From Firmicutes bacterium UBA4049 (GTDB lineage Bacteria > Bacillota > Desulfotomaculia > Desulfotomaculales > Nap2-2B), in NCBI GenBank assembly GCA_002382755.1, contig DFZT01000084.1, forward strand, positions 1 through 25,399: a stretch of 25,399 bases of DNA, in the 5' to 3' direction. This document shows, piece by piece, positions 1 through 8,307 of this stretch; position 1 is the stretch's first letter, and every line of letters starts with the position of its first letter. The position numbers were made by a program, and so were the translations under genes. Below the pieces are notes generated by a model. That model had not been told where the DNA came from. It did no database searches and worked only from the letters and a program-made list of their open reading frames with translations.

Positions 1-90
1 ACAGCCTAATTGTCTACAGCCTAACAGCCTGAATAGTTACAATTACTTATTGTTACGTTAGTTACTCATTGTTACAACTTTACAACTGTT
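1..90. repeat. short degenerate direct repeats
   Basis: The left edge holds three copies of ACAGCCT/CAGCCT in the first 31 bases, then a run rich in GTTAC (for example TTGTTAC around 50 and 70). There is no open reading frame and no clear function. It lies between the unseen upstream gene and its terminator. Confidence 0.35.
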
Positions 91-105
91 ATTTGCCAAA
101 AAATT

Positions 106-154
106 ACTCCCGCAAAAAACGGGATTTTTTGTTTTTGCGGGAGTTTATTTTTTT
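106..154 (+). terminator. strong intrinsic terminator of the upstream gene
   Basis: A 13-bp perfect stem, ACTCCCGCAAAAA at 106-118 against its complement at 132-144, is followed by a T-rich run to about 154. It isolates spoIVB from whatever lies to the left. The A/T ends of the stem make it plausible in both directions. Confidence 0.85.
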
Positions 155-374
155 AATTTAAAAGAAACACAGTCAAAATAGCGCCATAGCTGTAAATAAC
201 GGCACAATTAGGCAGAATATTAGTCATTTATAAAGGTTAACTTAAGAATGCTTAAATATTTTAATTGTTTTAATGTATTTCTCTGGTTTTTAAATTTATT
301 TTTGTGATTGCTGCCAAAAAGGATTAATAAAGGAGGGATGTTGCCTGAAACCAAATTATGTCAAAATTCTTCTC

Positions 375-1631
375 ATGCTTATGGTTGTTTTTCTGCTTTG
401 TACAGCGGTAAGAGATTTATCTTCACTTCCAATAAAACAGAATATCATTGTTGGGGATCCGCTGCTGCCGCAGCTTGCCGGTTATAAATACGGCCGGAAC
501 CCAGCCATGCAGGTTTACAGTGAAAACAATAAAAACCTTTTTTGCTCCAGCGGCGTTCCTGTAGCTGAAAAACCCGGTCTCGTGAAGATGAAGATTAAAC
601 TGCTTGGGGTGATACCTTTCCGGCAGCTTTCCGTCAACGTGGTGAATCCGGAAAAAGTAATGGTTGGGGGTCATTCCATAGGAATCTTCCTGCGTTCTGA
701 AGGAGTACTGGTAGTAAGTTACACGCCCATAGGGGATGCGCTTGGCTTTAAGTATAACCCGGCGGTAAAAGCAGGCGTCTTACCGGGCGATGTAATAGTC
801 AAAATAAACGGCAAGTCAGTTCGCAGCGACAAGCTTTTGCAGGATGAGATTGATGCTCTGGGAAATAAAAAAATTCCAATCAATCTCGAAGTAAAACGAG
901 GAAAACGAACCATGCGGATTTCTCTTTCCCCGCTTTACTGCCGGGAAACGGGCAGGTACCGGATAGGATTGTTTGTCCGCAACAGCGCCGCCGGGATGGG
1001 TACGCTTACCTTTTACGAACCAAAGACAAAGATATACGGGGCGCTGGGACATATGGTCACGGATGCAGATACCAGCAGGAAGATAGATCTTGCCGAAGGG
1101 CGAATAACAAATGCCGTAGTTCAGGGAGTTTATCCGGGAAAAGCAGGCAAACCCGGAGAAAAAGTGGGATACTACAAGGGCGGGCCCGAGCTGCTTGGGG
1201 AGATAACCAAAAATACCAGCGTCGGTATCTTTGGAAAGCTTCAGAAACCACCGGACAAATTTTTCTACAAGGATCCCCTGCCTGTAGCCATGTGTTACGA
1301 AATAAAAGAAGGTCCGGCGCAAGTTCTGACTGTTCTTAAAGGGGATAATATAGAAAGTTTTAATATCGAAATTCAAAAAATTATTCTGCACAATAAGACA
1401 GGCGGAAAGGGACTGGTCATCAGGGTGACCGACCAGAGATTAATCAGCAAAACTGGCGGTATTGTCCAGGGGATGAGCGGCAGCCCGATAATCCAAAACG
1501 GAAAATTTATAGGCGCCGTGACTCATGTTTTTATTAACGATCCTAAACGAGGTTTTGGCGTGCCGGCTGAATGGATGCTCCGTGAGGCCGGTTTTTTTCT
1601 TTTTTTAAATGATTTTCAAAAGGCGGTCTGA
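375..1631 (+). CDS. spoIVB: SpoIVB peptidase (S55 family)
   Basis: SpoIVB is the forespore-secreted serine protease that signals across the intermembrane space to activate pro-sigma-K processing. An N-terminal hydrophobic segment is followed by a PDZ domain (about residues 105-180, with the GVLPGDVIVKINGKSV loop). The S55 protease domain has His226 in GALGHMV and the nucleophile Ser368 in GMSGSPI. From the ATG at 375 it has 418 residues. In-frame codons back to a CTG at 345 would add LKPNYVKILL, giving a proper basic start to the signal anchor, and AGGAGGG at 331-337 sits 7 nt before that CTG. The ATG at 375 has no ribosome binding site at a normal distance, so the true start may be the CTG at 345 (428 aa, near the 425 aa of B. 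subtilis). spo0A follows, the classic arrangement. Confidence 0.95.
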   Translation: MLMVVFLLCTAVRDLSSLPIKQNIIVGDPLLPQLAGYKYGRNPAMQVYSENNKNLFCSSGVPVAEKPGLVKMKIKLLGVIPFRQLSVNVVNPEKVMVGGHSIGIFLRSEGVLVVSYTPIGDALGFKYNPAVKAGVLPGDVIVKINGKSVRSDKLLQDEIDALGNKKIPINLEVKRGKRTMRISLSPLYCRETGRYRIGLFVRNSAAGMGTLTFYEPKTKIYGALGHMVTDADTSRKIDLAEGRITNAVVQGVYPGKAGKPGEKVGYYKGGPELLGEITKNTSVGIFGKLQKPPDKFFYKDPLPVAMCYEIKEGPAQVLTVLKGDNIESFNIEIQKIILHNKTGGKGLVIRVTDQRLISKTGGIVQGMSGSPIIQNGKFIGAVTHVFINDPKRGFGVPAEWMLREAGFFLFLNDFQKAV

Positions 1632-1677
1632 CTTTAAATGAGAGATATTGTAATATAAAAGTACATTTTAAAACCCT

Positions 1678-1707
1678 GCAGGAGTTTTAAAGTTCGCCGT
1701 CGAAAAC
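1678..1707 (+). promoter_or_regulatory. possible sigma-H-type promoter and Spo0A-box-like site upstream of spo0A
   Basis: GCAGGAGTT at 1678-1686 resembles a sigma-H -35 (RNAGGAWWW). After 12 nt, GTCGAAA at 1699-1705 resembles the -10 (RNNGAAT). The same place reads CGTCGAA, one mismatch from the 0A box TGTCGAA. In B. subtilis spo0A has a sigma-H promoter and autoregulation, so the site is in a sensible place. Each half has mismatches, so this is only a candidate. Confidence 0.35.
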
Positions 1708-1760
1708 AAATGGATATAAATACCTGGGGGAAAAAAAGAAAAGGGGGCCGCAAAAAAAGT

Positions 1761-2537
1761 ATGAGTAATAAGAAGGTAAAGGTATTAATTGCAGATGACA
1801 ACAAAGAATTTTGCGAACTATTAAAGAGTTACGTGAATCAACAAGAAGATTTTATCCTTACCGGAATTGCATACAACGGGCTCGAAACACTTCGCCAGAT
1901 TGAGGAGCAAAGTCCGGATGTTGTTGTTTTGGATATAATAATGCCTCATCTAGATGGGATCGGAGTATTAGAAAAACTAGCTGCAGGTGGGGCTTCAAAT
2001 ACAATAAAACCCAAGGTAATCATACTTACGGCATTTGGTCAGGAGGCATTTACCCAGCGTGCAATGGAACTTGGAGCGGATTATTACCTGCTTAAACCCT
2101 TTGACTTTTTAGTTCTGGCTACGCGTATCCGTCAGTTAGCCGGCGGGCTTAGCTTATCCCAGTATATTTCCACGGTAAAACCAAGAAATCTTGATGTCGC
2201 CGTGACAAATATCATTCATGAAATGGGTGTTCCTGCGCATATAAAGGGGTATCATTATTTAAGAGACGCAATTTTAATGGTGATTAATGAAATTAATTTG
2301 CTGGGCGCAATTACCAAGGAATTGTACCCGATGATTGCTCAGAAGTACCAGACAACTCCCAGCAGGGTTGAAAGGGCTATCCGCCATGCGATAGAACTTT
2401 CCTGGGATCGCGGAAATGTTGAAATGATGACCAAGTTTTTTGGTTACACTATTAACTTAGAAAGAGGTAAACCGACTAATTCTGAATTTATAGCTATGAT
2501 AGCCGACAAGTTGAGGATTGAATCCAAAGCAAGTTAG
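1761..2537 (+). CDS. spo0A: Spo0A, sporulation response regulator
   Basis: Master transcription factor of sporulation entry. Counting from the ATG at 1761 (258 aa), the receiver domain shows the acidic pair Asp12-Asp13, phospho-acceptor Asp58 in VVVLDIIMP, the conserved Thr in ILTAF and Lys in LKPFD. The C-terminal DNA-binding domain carries [19 protein letters not shown], the hallmark recognition region of Spo0A. An open frame extends to an ATG at 1710, adding 17 mostly lysine/arginine/glycine residues. Homologues begin at MSNKKVKV or equivalent, so 1761 is preferred, although the G-rich stretch at 1743-1747 is rather far for a ribosome binding site. It lies downstream of spoIVB with a 130-bp gap that probably holds its own promoter. 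Confidence 0.95.
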   Translation: MSNKKVKVLIADDNKEFCELLKSYVNQQEDFILTGIAYNGLETLRQIEEQSPDVVVLDIIMPHLDGIGVLEKLAAGGASNTIKPKVIILTAFGQEAFTQRAMELGADYYLLKPFDFLVLATRIRQLAGGLSLSQYISTVKPRNLDVAVTNIIHEMGVPAHIKGYHYLRDAILMVINEINLLGAITKELYPMIAQKYQTTPSRVERAIRHAIELSWDRGNVEMMTKFFGYTINLERGKPTNSEFIAMIADKLRIESKAS

Positions 2538-2566
2538 CTTCTGGCATAATCTTCCGGGGTGATGCA

Positions 2567-3688
2567 ATGTACGTTAAGGGCGTAGCCAGAATTGACCGCC
2601 GGACAAAAAATCTGGTTAAGCGTTTGTTGCCTGGTGAAATTGCAATAATTAATCATAGCGACTTGGATAATTTGGCCGCGCAATCTTTAGTAGCTGCACG
2701 GCCAAAGGCCGTTATCAACGCTGCGTCCTCGATAACTGGTTATTACCCGAATCCCGGGCCGCTCTTGCTTGTCCAGTCAGGTATATCACTTTTGGATTCA
2801 GCCGGCGAGGAAATTATGGGTCTTGTTGAGGAAGGCCGGGTCATTGAAATAATCGGAAATGACGTTTATGCTGACGGAAAATGTATTGGAAGCGGCAGGT
2901 TTCTTGAAATTGAAGACATCCGGGAGAAGATGGCTCAGGCAAACCTTAACATGAACAGGGTTTTTTCGAATTTTGTTGAGAATACAATCGAGCATGCCCG
3001 GGACGAATTGGGGATGATTGCGGGAGAATATAATATTCCCGCGTTAAGCACTGTTTTAAAAGGCAAGCATGTTCTGGTGGTAGTGCGCGGCCAAAATTAC
3101 AAGGAGGATCTGGAGGCCATCAGGTCCTACATCCATGAGGTTAAGCCTGTCCTGGTCGGTGTGGACGGTGGGGCGGACGCACTCTGGGAGTCTGGCTATA
3201 AACCTGATCTTATTATTGGAGATATGGACAGCGTCAGCAATGACACCCTCTTTTCCGGGGCTGAGCTGATCGTGCACGCCTATCCCGACGGAAGGGCGCC
3301 CGGCCTGGAGAGAATCAAAAACCTGGGTTTGCCGGCCAGGACTTTTGCTATTCCGGGAACGAGCGAGGACATAGCCATGCTTTTAGCATACGAGCAGAAG
3401 GCTGAGCTTATTGTGGCAGTGGGGGCCCATTCAAGCGCTGAAGACTTTTTGGAAAAGGGCCGTCACGGCATGGCGAGCACGCTTCTGGTCAGGATGAAAA
3501 TCGGCTCAATTTTAGTTGATGCAAAGGGAGTCAGCAAGTTATACAGGGGACGGATAAAAGCACGTTATCTTGCCCAAATTGTTTTGGCGGCTTTACTTCC
3601 TTTAGGTGTAATTGTCTTCATTTCACCTGTTACGAGGGAACTGCTTCGACTCGTCTACCTGCAGTTTAAACTGCTCCTGGGGATTTAA
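2567..3688 (+). CDS. SteA-like protein (thiamine pyrophosphokinase-like fold plus C-terminal membrane anchor)
   Basis: 373 aa. The central part has GVDGGADAL and DLIIGDMDSVS (about residues 198-222), the acidic nucleotide-binding motifs of the thiamine pyrophosphokinase fold. The C-terminus has one hydrophobic segment (about 334-356) followed by a short basic tail. This layout matches the family annotated as putative cytokinetic ring protein SteA, named from actinobacteria, where it works with SteB at the division site. GGGGTGA lies 4 nt before the ATG. The next gene is the matching SteB/MctB-like protein, which supports the call. Real thiamine pyrophosphokinase activity is unlikely given the extra N-terminal domain and the anchor. 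Confidence 0.8.
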   Translation: MYVKGVARIDRRTKNLVKRLLPGEIAIINHSDLDNLAAQSLVAARPKAVINAASSITGYYPNPGPLLLVQSGISLLDSAGEEIMGLVEEGRVIEIIGNDVYADGKCIGSGRFLEIEDIREKMAQANLNMNRVFSNFVENTIEHARDELGMIAGEYNIPALSTVLKGKHVLVVVRGQNYKEDLEAIRSYIHEVKPVLVGVDGGADALWESGYKPDLIIGDMDSVSNDTLFSGAELIVHAYPDGRAPGLERIKNLGLPARTFAIPGTSEDIAMLLAYEQKAELIVAVGAHSSAEDFLEKGRHGMASTLLVRMKIGSILVDAKGVSKLYRGRIKARYLAQIVLAALLPLGVIVFISPVTRELLRLVYLQFKLLLGI

Positions 3689-3690
3689 TC

Positions 3691-4566
3691 ATGATTATTG
3701 ATTTTAGATATCATATTGCTTCCCTGGTGGCGGTTTTTTTAGCTTTAGGACTGGGGATACTGATTGGCGGAATCTTCTTAAAAAGCGATATTCTGGCCAG
3801 CAGGCAGAAAGAGCTTACTGACCGGCTTGAAGTTCAAATAGAGCAGCTGCGCCAAAAAAATGAGACGGCAGAGAAAGAACTATCCTCGCTAAAGTTGAAT
3901 TACAAAGCCCAGGGAGACTTTGAAAAACAGGTTCTGCCGCTTCTGGTCAAGGGACGCCTTCAGGGATACCAGCTGGCCATTATTGAAACAAACAACTATA
4001 GTTTTTCAAACAATATCGTCGAGGCTATCCAGCTTTCCGGCGCAGAGGTATCATCGATAACCACTTTAATCGGGGATTTGGCTGAACCGGCCAATAAAGA
4101 ACTGCTTAAAGGGCAAAAGGGTTGGGAAAACGTAAATGATAACGAGTTGGCCGCCCGTTTGGCCGGCGCCATTGTCCGGGGGCTGCTCGGCGCCGGTAAT
4201 TCTGACCAGATCAATTCCCTTGTAGAAGCTGGGCTGTTAAAAATATCCGGTGAGTACGGGAAACCTTTAAACGGAGTTATTATTGCCGGCGGAAGTCAGG
4301 AGCATGAGATTATTAAAAGCAGTTCGGTTGACCTCCCGATGATTGATCTGCTGCTTGCCAGGCAGATACCGGTTTACGGCGTTGAAGAGACTACAACTTC
4401 TTTTTCATATATGAAAGAGTATCAAAAAAAGAGAATCAGCACCGTTGATGACATTGATACCGTTTCCGGACAGGCCGCTCTGGTCATGGCTATAGCCGGC
4501 CAGGCGGGTCATTATGGAATAAAGCCAACTGCGCAGAAGCTGGTTCCGCCGTTAAGCCTGGAGTAA
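3691..4566 (+). CDS. MctB/SteB-like membrane protein with coiled coil
   Basis: 291 aa. One N-terminal transmembrane helix (about residues 8-29, glycine-rich ALGLGILIGGIFL) is followed by a charged coiled coil (about 33-75) and an extracytoplasmic domain. The opening MIIDFRYHIASLVAVFLALGLGI is typical of the family annotated as copper transporter MctB, which includes the SteB partner of SteA. It begins 2 nt after the SteA-like stop, indicating an operon. Copper transport should not be assumed; pairing with SteA points to a role at the cell envelope or division site. Confidence 0.75.
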   Translation: MIIDFRYHIASLVAVFLALGLGILIGGIFLKSDILASRQKELTDRLEVQIEQLRQKNETAEKELSSLKLNYKAQGDFEKQVLPLLVKGRLQGYQLAIIETNNYSFSNNIVEAIQLSGAEVSSITTLIGDLAEPANKELLKGQKGWENVNDNELAARLAGAIVRGLLGAGNSDQINSLVEAGLLKISGEYGKPLNGVIIAGGSQEHEIIKSSSVDLPMIDLLLARQIPVYGVEETTTSFSYMKEYQKKRISTVDDIDTVSGQAALVMAIAGQAGHYGIKPTAQKLVPPLSLE

Positions 4567-4569
4567 AGG

Positions 4570-5265
4570 ATGCCGTCAGGAAAAACAGTTGAGGTTTTAA
4601 TACCGGCTTACAATGAGGAAGACAGGATTTCGGAAACTATCGGCGCAATCCTCAATGTGCCTGAAATTAACGGAGTCCTGGTAGTGGACGATGGTTCTAC
4701 TGATGATACTGCCATAAAAGCCCGCCTGGCGGGGGCCAGAGTTATATCTTTGCCTGGTAATTCAGGCAAAGGCGAGGCTTTAAACCGCGGGGTAAAAGAA
4801 CTGGCAGCAGAAATCATTGTTTTTCTAGACGCTGACCTTGGTTCAAGCGCAGCCGAAGTAAAAAAGTTGATTTGCCCTGTAATAAGCGGCGATGCCGATA
4901 TGACCATCGCACGTTTTCCAAAAAGCAAGCGCAAAGGCGGCTTCGGTTTAGTAAAGCGGCTGGCCGGAGAAGGCATCAGGCGTCATACCGGGTTGGTGAT
5001 GGAATCTCCGCTGTCCGGTCAGCGTGCAATGACCCGGCCTGTGCTGGATAAAACGACGCCCTTTGCGACCGGGTTTGGTGTTGAAGTCAGCATGACGATT
5101 ATTGCGGCAAAAGAGGGTTTTAAGATTATCGAAGTTCCTGTAGACATGCGCCACAATGAAACAGGCCGGAACTGGCGGGGATTTGCACATCGCGGAAAGC
5201 AGTTCTGGCATGTTGCTCTGGCGCTTATGTGTATCGGCCGGCGAAAAAGAGGCGCCGGATGTTGA
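4570..5265 (+). CDS. family 2 glycosyltransferase
   Basis: 231 aa, a soluble GT-A fold enzyme. The nucleotide-sugar site is visible as IPAYNEEDRI near the start, VVDDGSTDDT (Asp40, Asp41) and the DXD metal motif DADLG (Asp87, Asp89). The C-terminal third has VMESPLSGQRAMTR and HNETGRNWRGFAHRGKQ, common in small bacterial family 2 enzymes that act on lipid-linked acceptors. No membrane helix is present. The gene starts 3 nt after the SteB-like stop, and its own stop overlaps the next start (ATGTTGA). The neighbouring MraY-like enzyme suggests the two act on one polyprenyl-linked or wall glycan. The substrate is unknown. Confidence 0.85.
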   Translation: MPSGKTVEVLIPAYNEEDRISETIGAILNVPEINGVLVVDDGSTDDTAIKARLAGARVISLPGNSGKGEALNRGVKELAAEIIVFLDADLGSSAAEVKKLICPVISGDADMTIARFPKSKRKGGFGLVKRLAGEGIRRHTGLVMESPLSGQRAMTRPVLDKTTPFATGFGVEVSMTIIAAKEGFKIIEVPVDMRHNETGRNWRGFAHRGKQFWHVALALMCIGRRKRGAGC

Positions 5266-6092
5266 AGGGCCCCTATTTGGCATATCTGGCTTCTTTGTTG
5301 ACCGGCGCTTTGATTACTTGGTTATTTTTGCCGGTTTTACTCAAAATGATCTGCAAAGCAGGATTTTTGAAGCCAAATTATTCGGGTGAGAGCATTCCCG
5401 CCGCTGCGGGATTAATTTTTTTTATAATCAGTCCATTTGTTGCTTTTATGTACCTGTTATTTTTTTATAGCGGCAAGGACGCGCTGATCTTTTTTGTTAT
5501 GGTCGATTCTTTCGCCTTCCTTGGTTTTATTGACGATGTTTGGGGTTCCAGAGAGGTGGGAGGCCTGGCCGGGCATTTTAAAGTCCTGCTTTTTAAAAAA
5601 GAACTTAATACAGGCGCCTTAAAAGCTTTGGGGGGGGGGATTATTTCGCTGCTGGCGGCGCTGATATTTGATTTTTCATTGTGGGCGTTTGTTTATGCCC
5701 TGGTTATTGCGATGTCGGCTAACTCGATCAACCTTTTGGATTTAAGGCCGGGCAGGGCGGGAAAGGCATTTATCCTGATCGCGGCTTTTCTGATTGTACA
5801 GGGCTGGAAGCAGGAAAATCTGTTTTTTTTAATCGCCCTGCTTGGCGGCCTGCTTATTTATTTAAAAACTGATCTCCAAGCGAGGGCGATGTTGGGCGAT
5901 TCGGGATCTAATTCCCTGGGAGCGGCGCTGGGGATAACCGCAATGTGGGTGCTGGACAAACCCGCCCTGCTGATTTACCTGCTTGTGCTGGCAGTGTTTC
6001 ACCTTATATCTGAAAGGTATTCAGTAACAAAAATAATTTCAGGCAACCGTTTGCTTAATTATCTTGACAGATTGGGGCGTTGCGACCGGTGA
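5259..6092 (+). CDS. MraY/WecA-like polyprenyl-phosphate sugar-1-phosphate transferase family protein
   Basis: 277 aa from the ATG at 5259, which overlaps the preceding stop as ATGTTGA; a start at 5229 would run 37 bp into the glycosyltransferase gene. It is polytopic. MraY/WecA signature positions are present: Asp92-Asp93 in GFIDDVWG, the NLLDLRPGRAGKAF loop (Asn158 region, Asp161), and GDSGSNSLGA (Asp214) near the C-terminal active-site loop. It is shorter than true MraY (about 320 aa), and the usual mur genes are absent, so it is a paralogue of unknown substrate. A run of ten G (5630-5639) encodes Leu-Gly-Gly-Gly at residues 124-127 and is a possible slippage site. Confidence 0.75.
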   Translation: MLKGPYLAYLASLLTGALITWLFLPVLLKMICKAGFLKPNYSGESIPAAAGLIFFIISPFVAFMYLLFFYSGKDALIFFVMVDSFAFLGFIDDVWGSREVGGLAGHFKVLLFKKELNTGALKALGGGIISLLAALIFDFSLWAFVYALVIAMSANSINLLDLRPGRAGKAFILIAAFLIVQGWKQENLFFLIALLGGLLIYLKTDLQARAMLGDSGSNSLGAALGITAMWVLDKPALLIYLLVLAVFHLISERYSVTKIISGNRLLNYLDRLGRCDR

Positions 6093-7183
6093 TCCGGATA
6101 CGTTCAGGCGTTGTAAAAAATATTCTTCGGGTAAGGCCGGGAATTTCCGAGTTGACAGTTGAAGTCGAAGGAAAGCTGGAGCGGGCGGTTAACTATCAGG
6201 ACCTGACCGGACCTGTTCAACCGGGGGATGAGGTCATCTTAAACACAACGGCGGTTTATAAGAAGCTAGGCACGGGCGGAACCCATTTTGTAATGGCTAA
6301 TTCCGGCTGCGTTAAAAAAGACGCTGCCGAAACGGGGCATATCATGAAAGTCCGTTACACGCCCGCTCAAGTGAAAGTTCTGTCAATAGAGGAAGAAGAA
6401 CATCCTCTGAATTATCTTTTCAAAAAAACGGCATCACTTGACGGAACACCTGTGATTATCTGCTCTTTGCACAGTATGATCGGTCCGATAGCGGCGGTAA
6501 TTGCCAGGCTTTGCGGGGATAAGGCAGGGCTTTTCTATGTGATGACTGACGGGGCTTCCCTGCCCATTGCTTTTAGCCGCCAGGTGGGCGATCTTAAAAA
6601 AAAGAACCTGCTGTCTTCTACTGTTACCTGCGGACATGCCTTTGGAGGGGACATCGAAGCTGTAAACGTTTTCAGCGGACTGCTGGCGGCAAAAGCAGCC
6701 GGAGCGCGCTTAATAATTATTTCAATGGGACCCGGCATAGTGGGGACTGACTCCGAGTTTGGCCATACCGGCCTTGAGCAGGGGGAACTGGTTAATGCTG
6801 TAAGAGTACTGGGCGGCCGTGCTGTTGCTGTGCCGCGGGTTAGTTTTGCGGACCCGAGGGAAAGGCACAAAGGCTTGAGCCACCATACTCAGACAGCGCT
6901 GGGAAGAGTTGCGCTTGCCCCGTGTGTTGTTCCGTTTGCAGAGATTGAAGAAGAGAAGAAAGCGTTTATTGCCGGGCAGCTGATTAAGAGCGGAATTCAG
7001 GAAAAGCACAGTGTGGTTTTTCTGGACGCTTCCGCAACAGTGCAGGCCGTGGCCGATTTCGGCCTGGCTGTAAGCACTATGGGGCGGAACCTGGAACAGG
7101 ACCCGGAATTCTTTCTGACCGCCGGGGCTGCCGGCGTGTATGCGGCTTCCATATTAAACGATTCAGGGGATGCTGACCTATGA
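6089..7183 (+). CDS. DUF3866 family protein
   Basis: 364 aa from the GTG at 6089; a TTG at 6080 would add RPV. The GTG overlaps the upstream stop (GTGA) and GGGG at 6074-6077 is a usable distance before it, so GTG is preferred. The sequence matches the conserved Firmicute/actinobacterial family DUF3866: an N-terminal beta-rich segment followed by a Rossmann-like half with IICSLHSMIGP, VTCGHAFGGDIEAV, IISMGPGIVGT and TQTALGRVALAP. The function of the family is not known. No signal peptide or membrane helix is seen. It is translationally coupled to both neighbours. Confidence 0.75.
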   Translation: MIRIRSGVVKNILRVRPGISELTVEVEGKLERAVNYQDLTGPVQPGDEVILNTTAVYKKLGTGGTHFVMANSGCVKKDAAETGHIMKVRYTPAQVKVLSIEEEEHPLNYLFKKTASLDGTPVIICSLHSMIGPIAAVIARLCGDKAGLFYVMTDGASLPIAFSRQVGDLKKKNLLSSTVTCGHAFGGDIEAVNVFSGLLAAKAAGARLIIISMGPGIVGTDSEFGHTGLEQGELVNAVRVLGGRAVAVPRVSFADPRERHKGLSHHTQTALGRVALAPCVVPFAEIEEEKKAFIAGQLIKSGIQEKHSVVFLDASATVQAVADFGLAVSTMGRNLEQDPEFFLTAGAAGVYAASILNDSGDADL

Positions 7184-7845
7184 TTATAAACGTCGCGTCG
7201 GACGCAAGCGGTTCCGCAAGAGCCGCCGGTTTAGGCCAGGTTGTTGTTATTGTGGACGTAATTGATATGTCCACAACACTGGAGGCAATGATTGATGAGG
7301 GGGCGCTGGCCGTTTTCGGCGCCGCTCCTGACGCGGCCCGCCCTCCCGTACCCGTGGACCCCGCCGGCGCAGGCCTTAAAGCAGGCAAACTGGCCTGCGC
7401 GTCAAATACGGGAGTGGTTTTGGTTGCAGAACCGCGTGTAGGCGCCGACGCTGAAAGGCTGTCCGGCATTCAAAAGGTGCTGGGGGGAATCAGGAAAAGC
7501 GGGGCCGTGGTAGAAGCGGTGCTGCCCAACCTGGGCGCGGAAACAGTAAAACTGGCCGGGATCAAGGGGCGTGTGGTTGTTGCCGCGACCAGCAGCGGCG
7601 GGGTGGCCTTTGACGCCGCTTTAACGGCGGGTTCGCCTGCAGTTTTAACCGGAACAATTGCCCGCACGGCCAAAAAAAAAGGGATTTTTCCTGCCGCTGC
7701 TGCGGCAGAACGTGCCCTGAAAGCGGGCCTGGAGTTTAAAACTGATATCGCCGTAATAGCTTCCAGCAGCAATTCAATTGAGGATATCCTCGCTGCAGGC
7801 TATATTTATAACTTGCTACTTGGAATGACGCGAGATATAATTTAA
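7180..7845 (+). CDS. hypothetical protein, distantly like 2-phosphosulfolactate phosphatase (ComB)
   Basis: 221 aa, alanine- and valine-rich. The start overlaps the DUF3866 stop (ATGA). Near the N-terminus VVIVDVIDMSTTLEAMIDEGA resembles the VxIDVxRATTT motif of ComB-type 2-phosphosulfolactate phosphatases. Further on, VVVAATSSGGVAFDAAL resembles their second conserved block. The Arg of the first motif is replaced by Met-Ser here, so enzymatic activity is doubtful. It is the last gene of the run of overlapping genes. The call rests on two short motifs and is tentative. Confidence 0.45.
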   Translation: MIINVASDASGSARAAGLGQVVVIVDVIDMSTTLEAMIDEGALAVFGAAPDAARPPVPVDPAGAGLKAGKLACASNTGVVLVAEPRVGADAERLSGIQKVLGGIRKSGAVVEAVLPNLGAETVKLAGIKGRVVVAATSSGGVAFDAALTAGSPAVLTGTIARTAKKKGIFPAAAAAERALKAGLEFKTDIAVIASSSNSIEDILAAGYIYNLLLGMTRDII

Positions 7846-7855
7846 TTTAAGGACA

Positions 7856-7898
7856 TAAGTTGTTTAAATGTTTTATTAATTCAAAATAGGTCAACTTA
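7856..7898. promoter_or_regulatory. inverted repeat upstream of the MoaD-like cassette
   Basis: TAAGTTG at 7856-7862 is complementary to CAACTTA at 7892-7898, with an A/T-rich centre, in the 137-bp gap before the MoaD-like gene. It could be an operator or a leader hairpin. No convincing promoter was found, so the role is open. Confidence 0.3.
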
Positions 7899-7982
7899 AT
7901 AAGTATATAAGGACAAAAACGCTATTTTCAGAGGGATTGAGCAGTAAAGCCTTAAATCTTGGAAAAACTTAGGAAGGAAGGT

Positions 7983-8264
7983 ATGAAAATGAGCATTATT
8001 ATAAGATTTCCCGCTTCAATGGGCAGCTTTACCCAGAACAATAAAACGGTTGAGTGTGAAGCCGAAAGCGTGTCGGACTGCCTGCAGAAACTGGACAATC
8101 TCTTCCCGGGCTTCAAGGAAAAACTTTGCGACGCGCAGGGCAAACCCTTGGACAGCTTTAACGTTTACGTCAACGGTGAAAATATCGCCTATCTTCAGGG
8201 TGTCGAAACCAAATTGAACAATGGTGATGAAATGGCCATTATACCCGCGGCGGCTGCAGGTTAA
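7983..8264 (+). CDS. MoaD/ThiS-like ubiquitin-fold protein
   Basis: 93 aa from the ATG at 7983, which lies 5 nt after AGGAAGG; a TTG at 7959 is upstream of this ribosome binding site. The beta-grasp pattern of MoaD is clear: an N-terminal beta strand (IIIRFPASMGSF), a helix (SVSDCLQKLDNLFPGFKEKL), FNVYVNGENI, and the terminal NGDEMAIIPAAAAG. Normal sulfur carriers end in Gly-Gly, which the E1 adenylates and thiolates. Here the last two residues are Ala-Gly. It leads a cassette with an unknown protein and an E1-like enzyme. It might serve molybdenum/tungsten cofactor, cysteine or another sulfur route. The fold call is firm; the pathway is open. Confidence 0.8.
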   Translation: MKMSIIIRFPASMGSFTQNNKTVECEAESVSDCLQKLDNLFPGFKEKLCDAQGKPLDSFNVYVNGENIAYLQGVETKLNNGDEMAIIPAAAAG

Positions 8265-8307
8265 AAAAACGTATAAAAAATAATTTTCAGGAAAAGGGTG
8301 GTATTTA

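Noticed and set aside
205..240. Sigma-G-type promoter for spoIVB
   Set aside because: GCACA and CATTTATA have roughly the right distance, but both depart from the consensus at key positions; the region is A/T-rich enough for chance matches.
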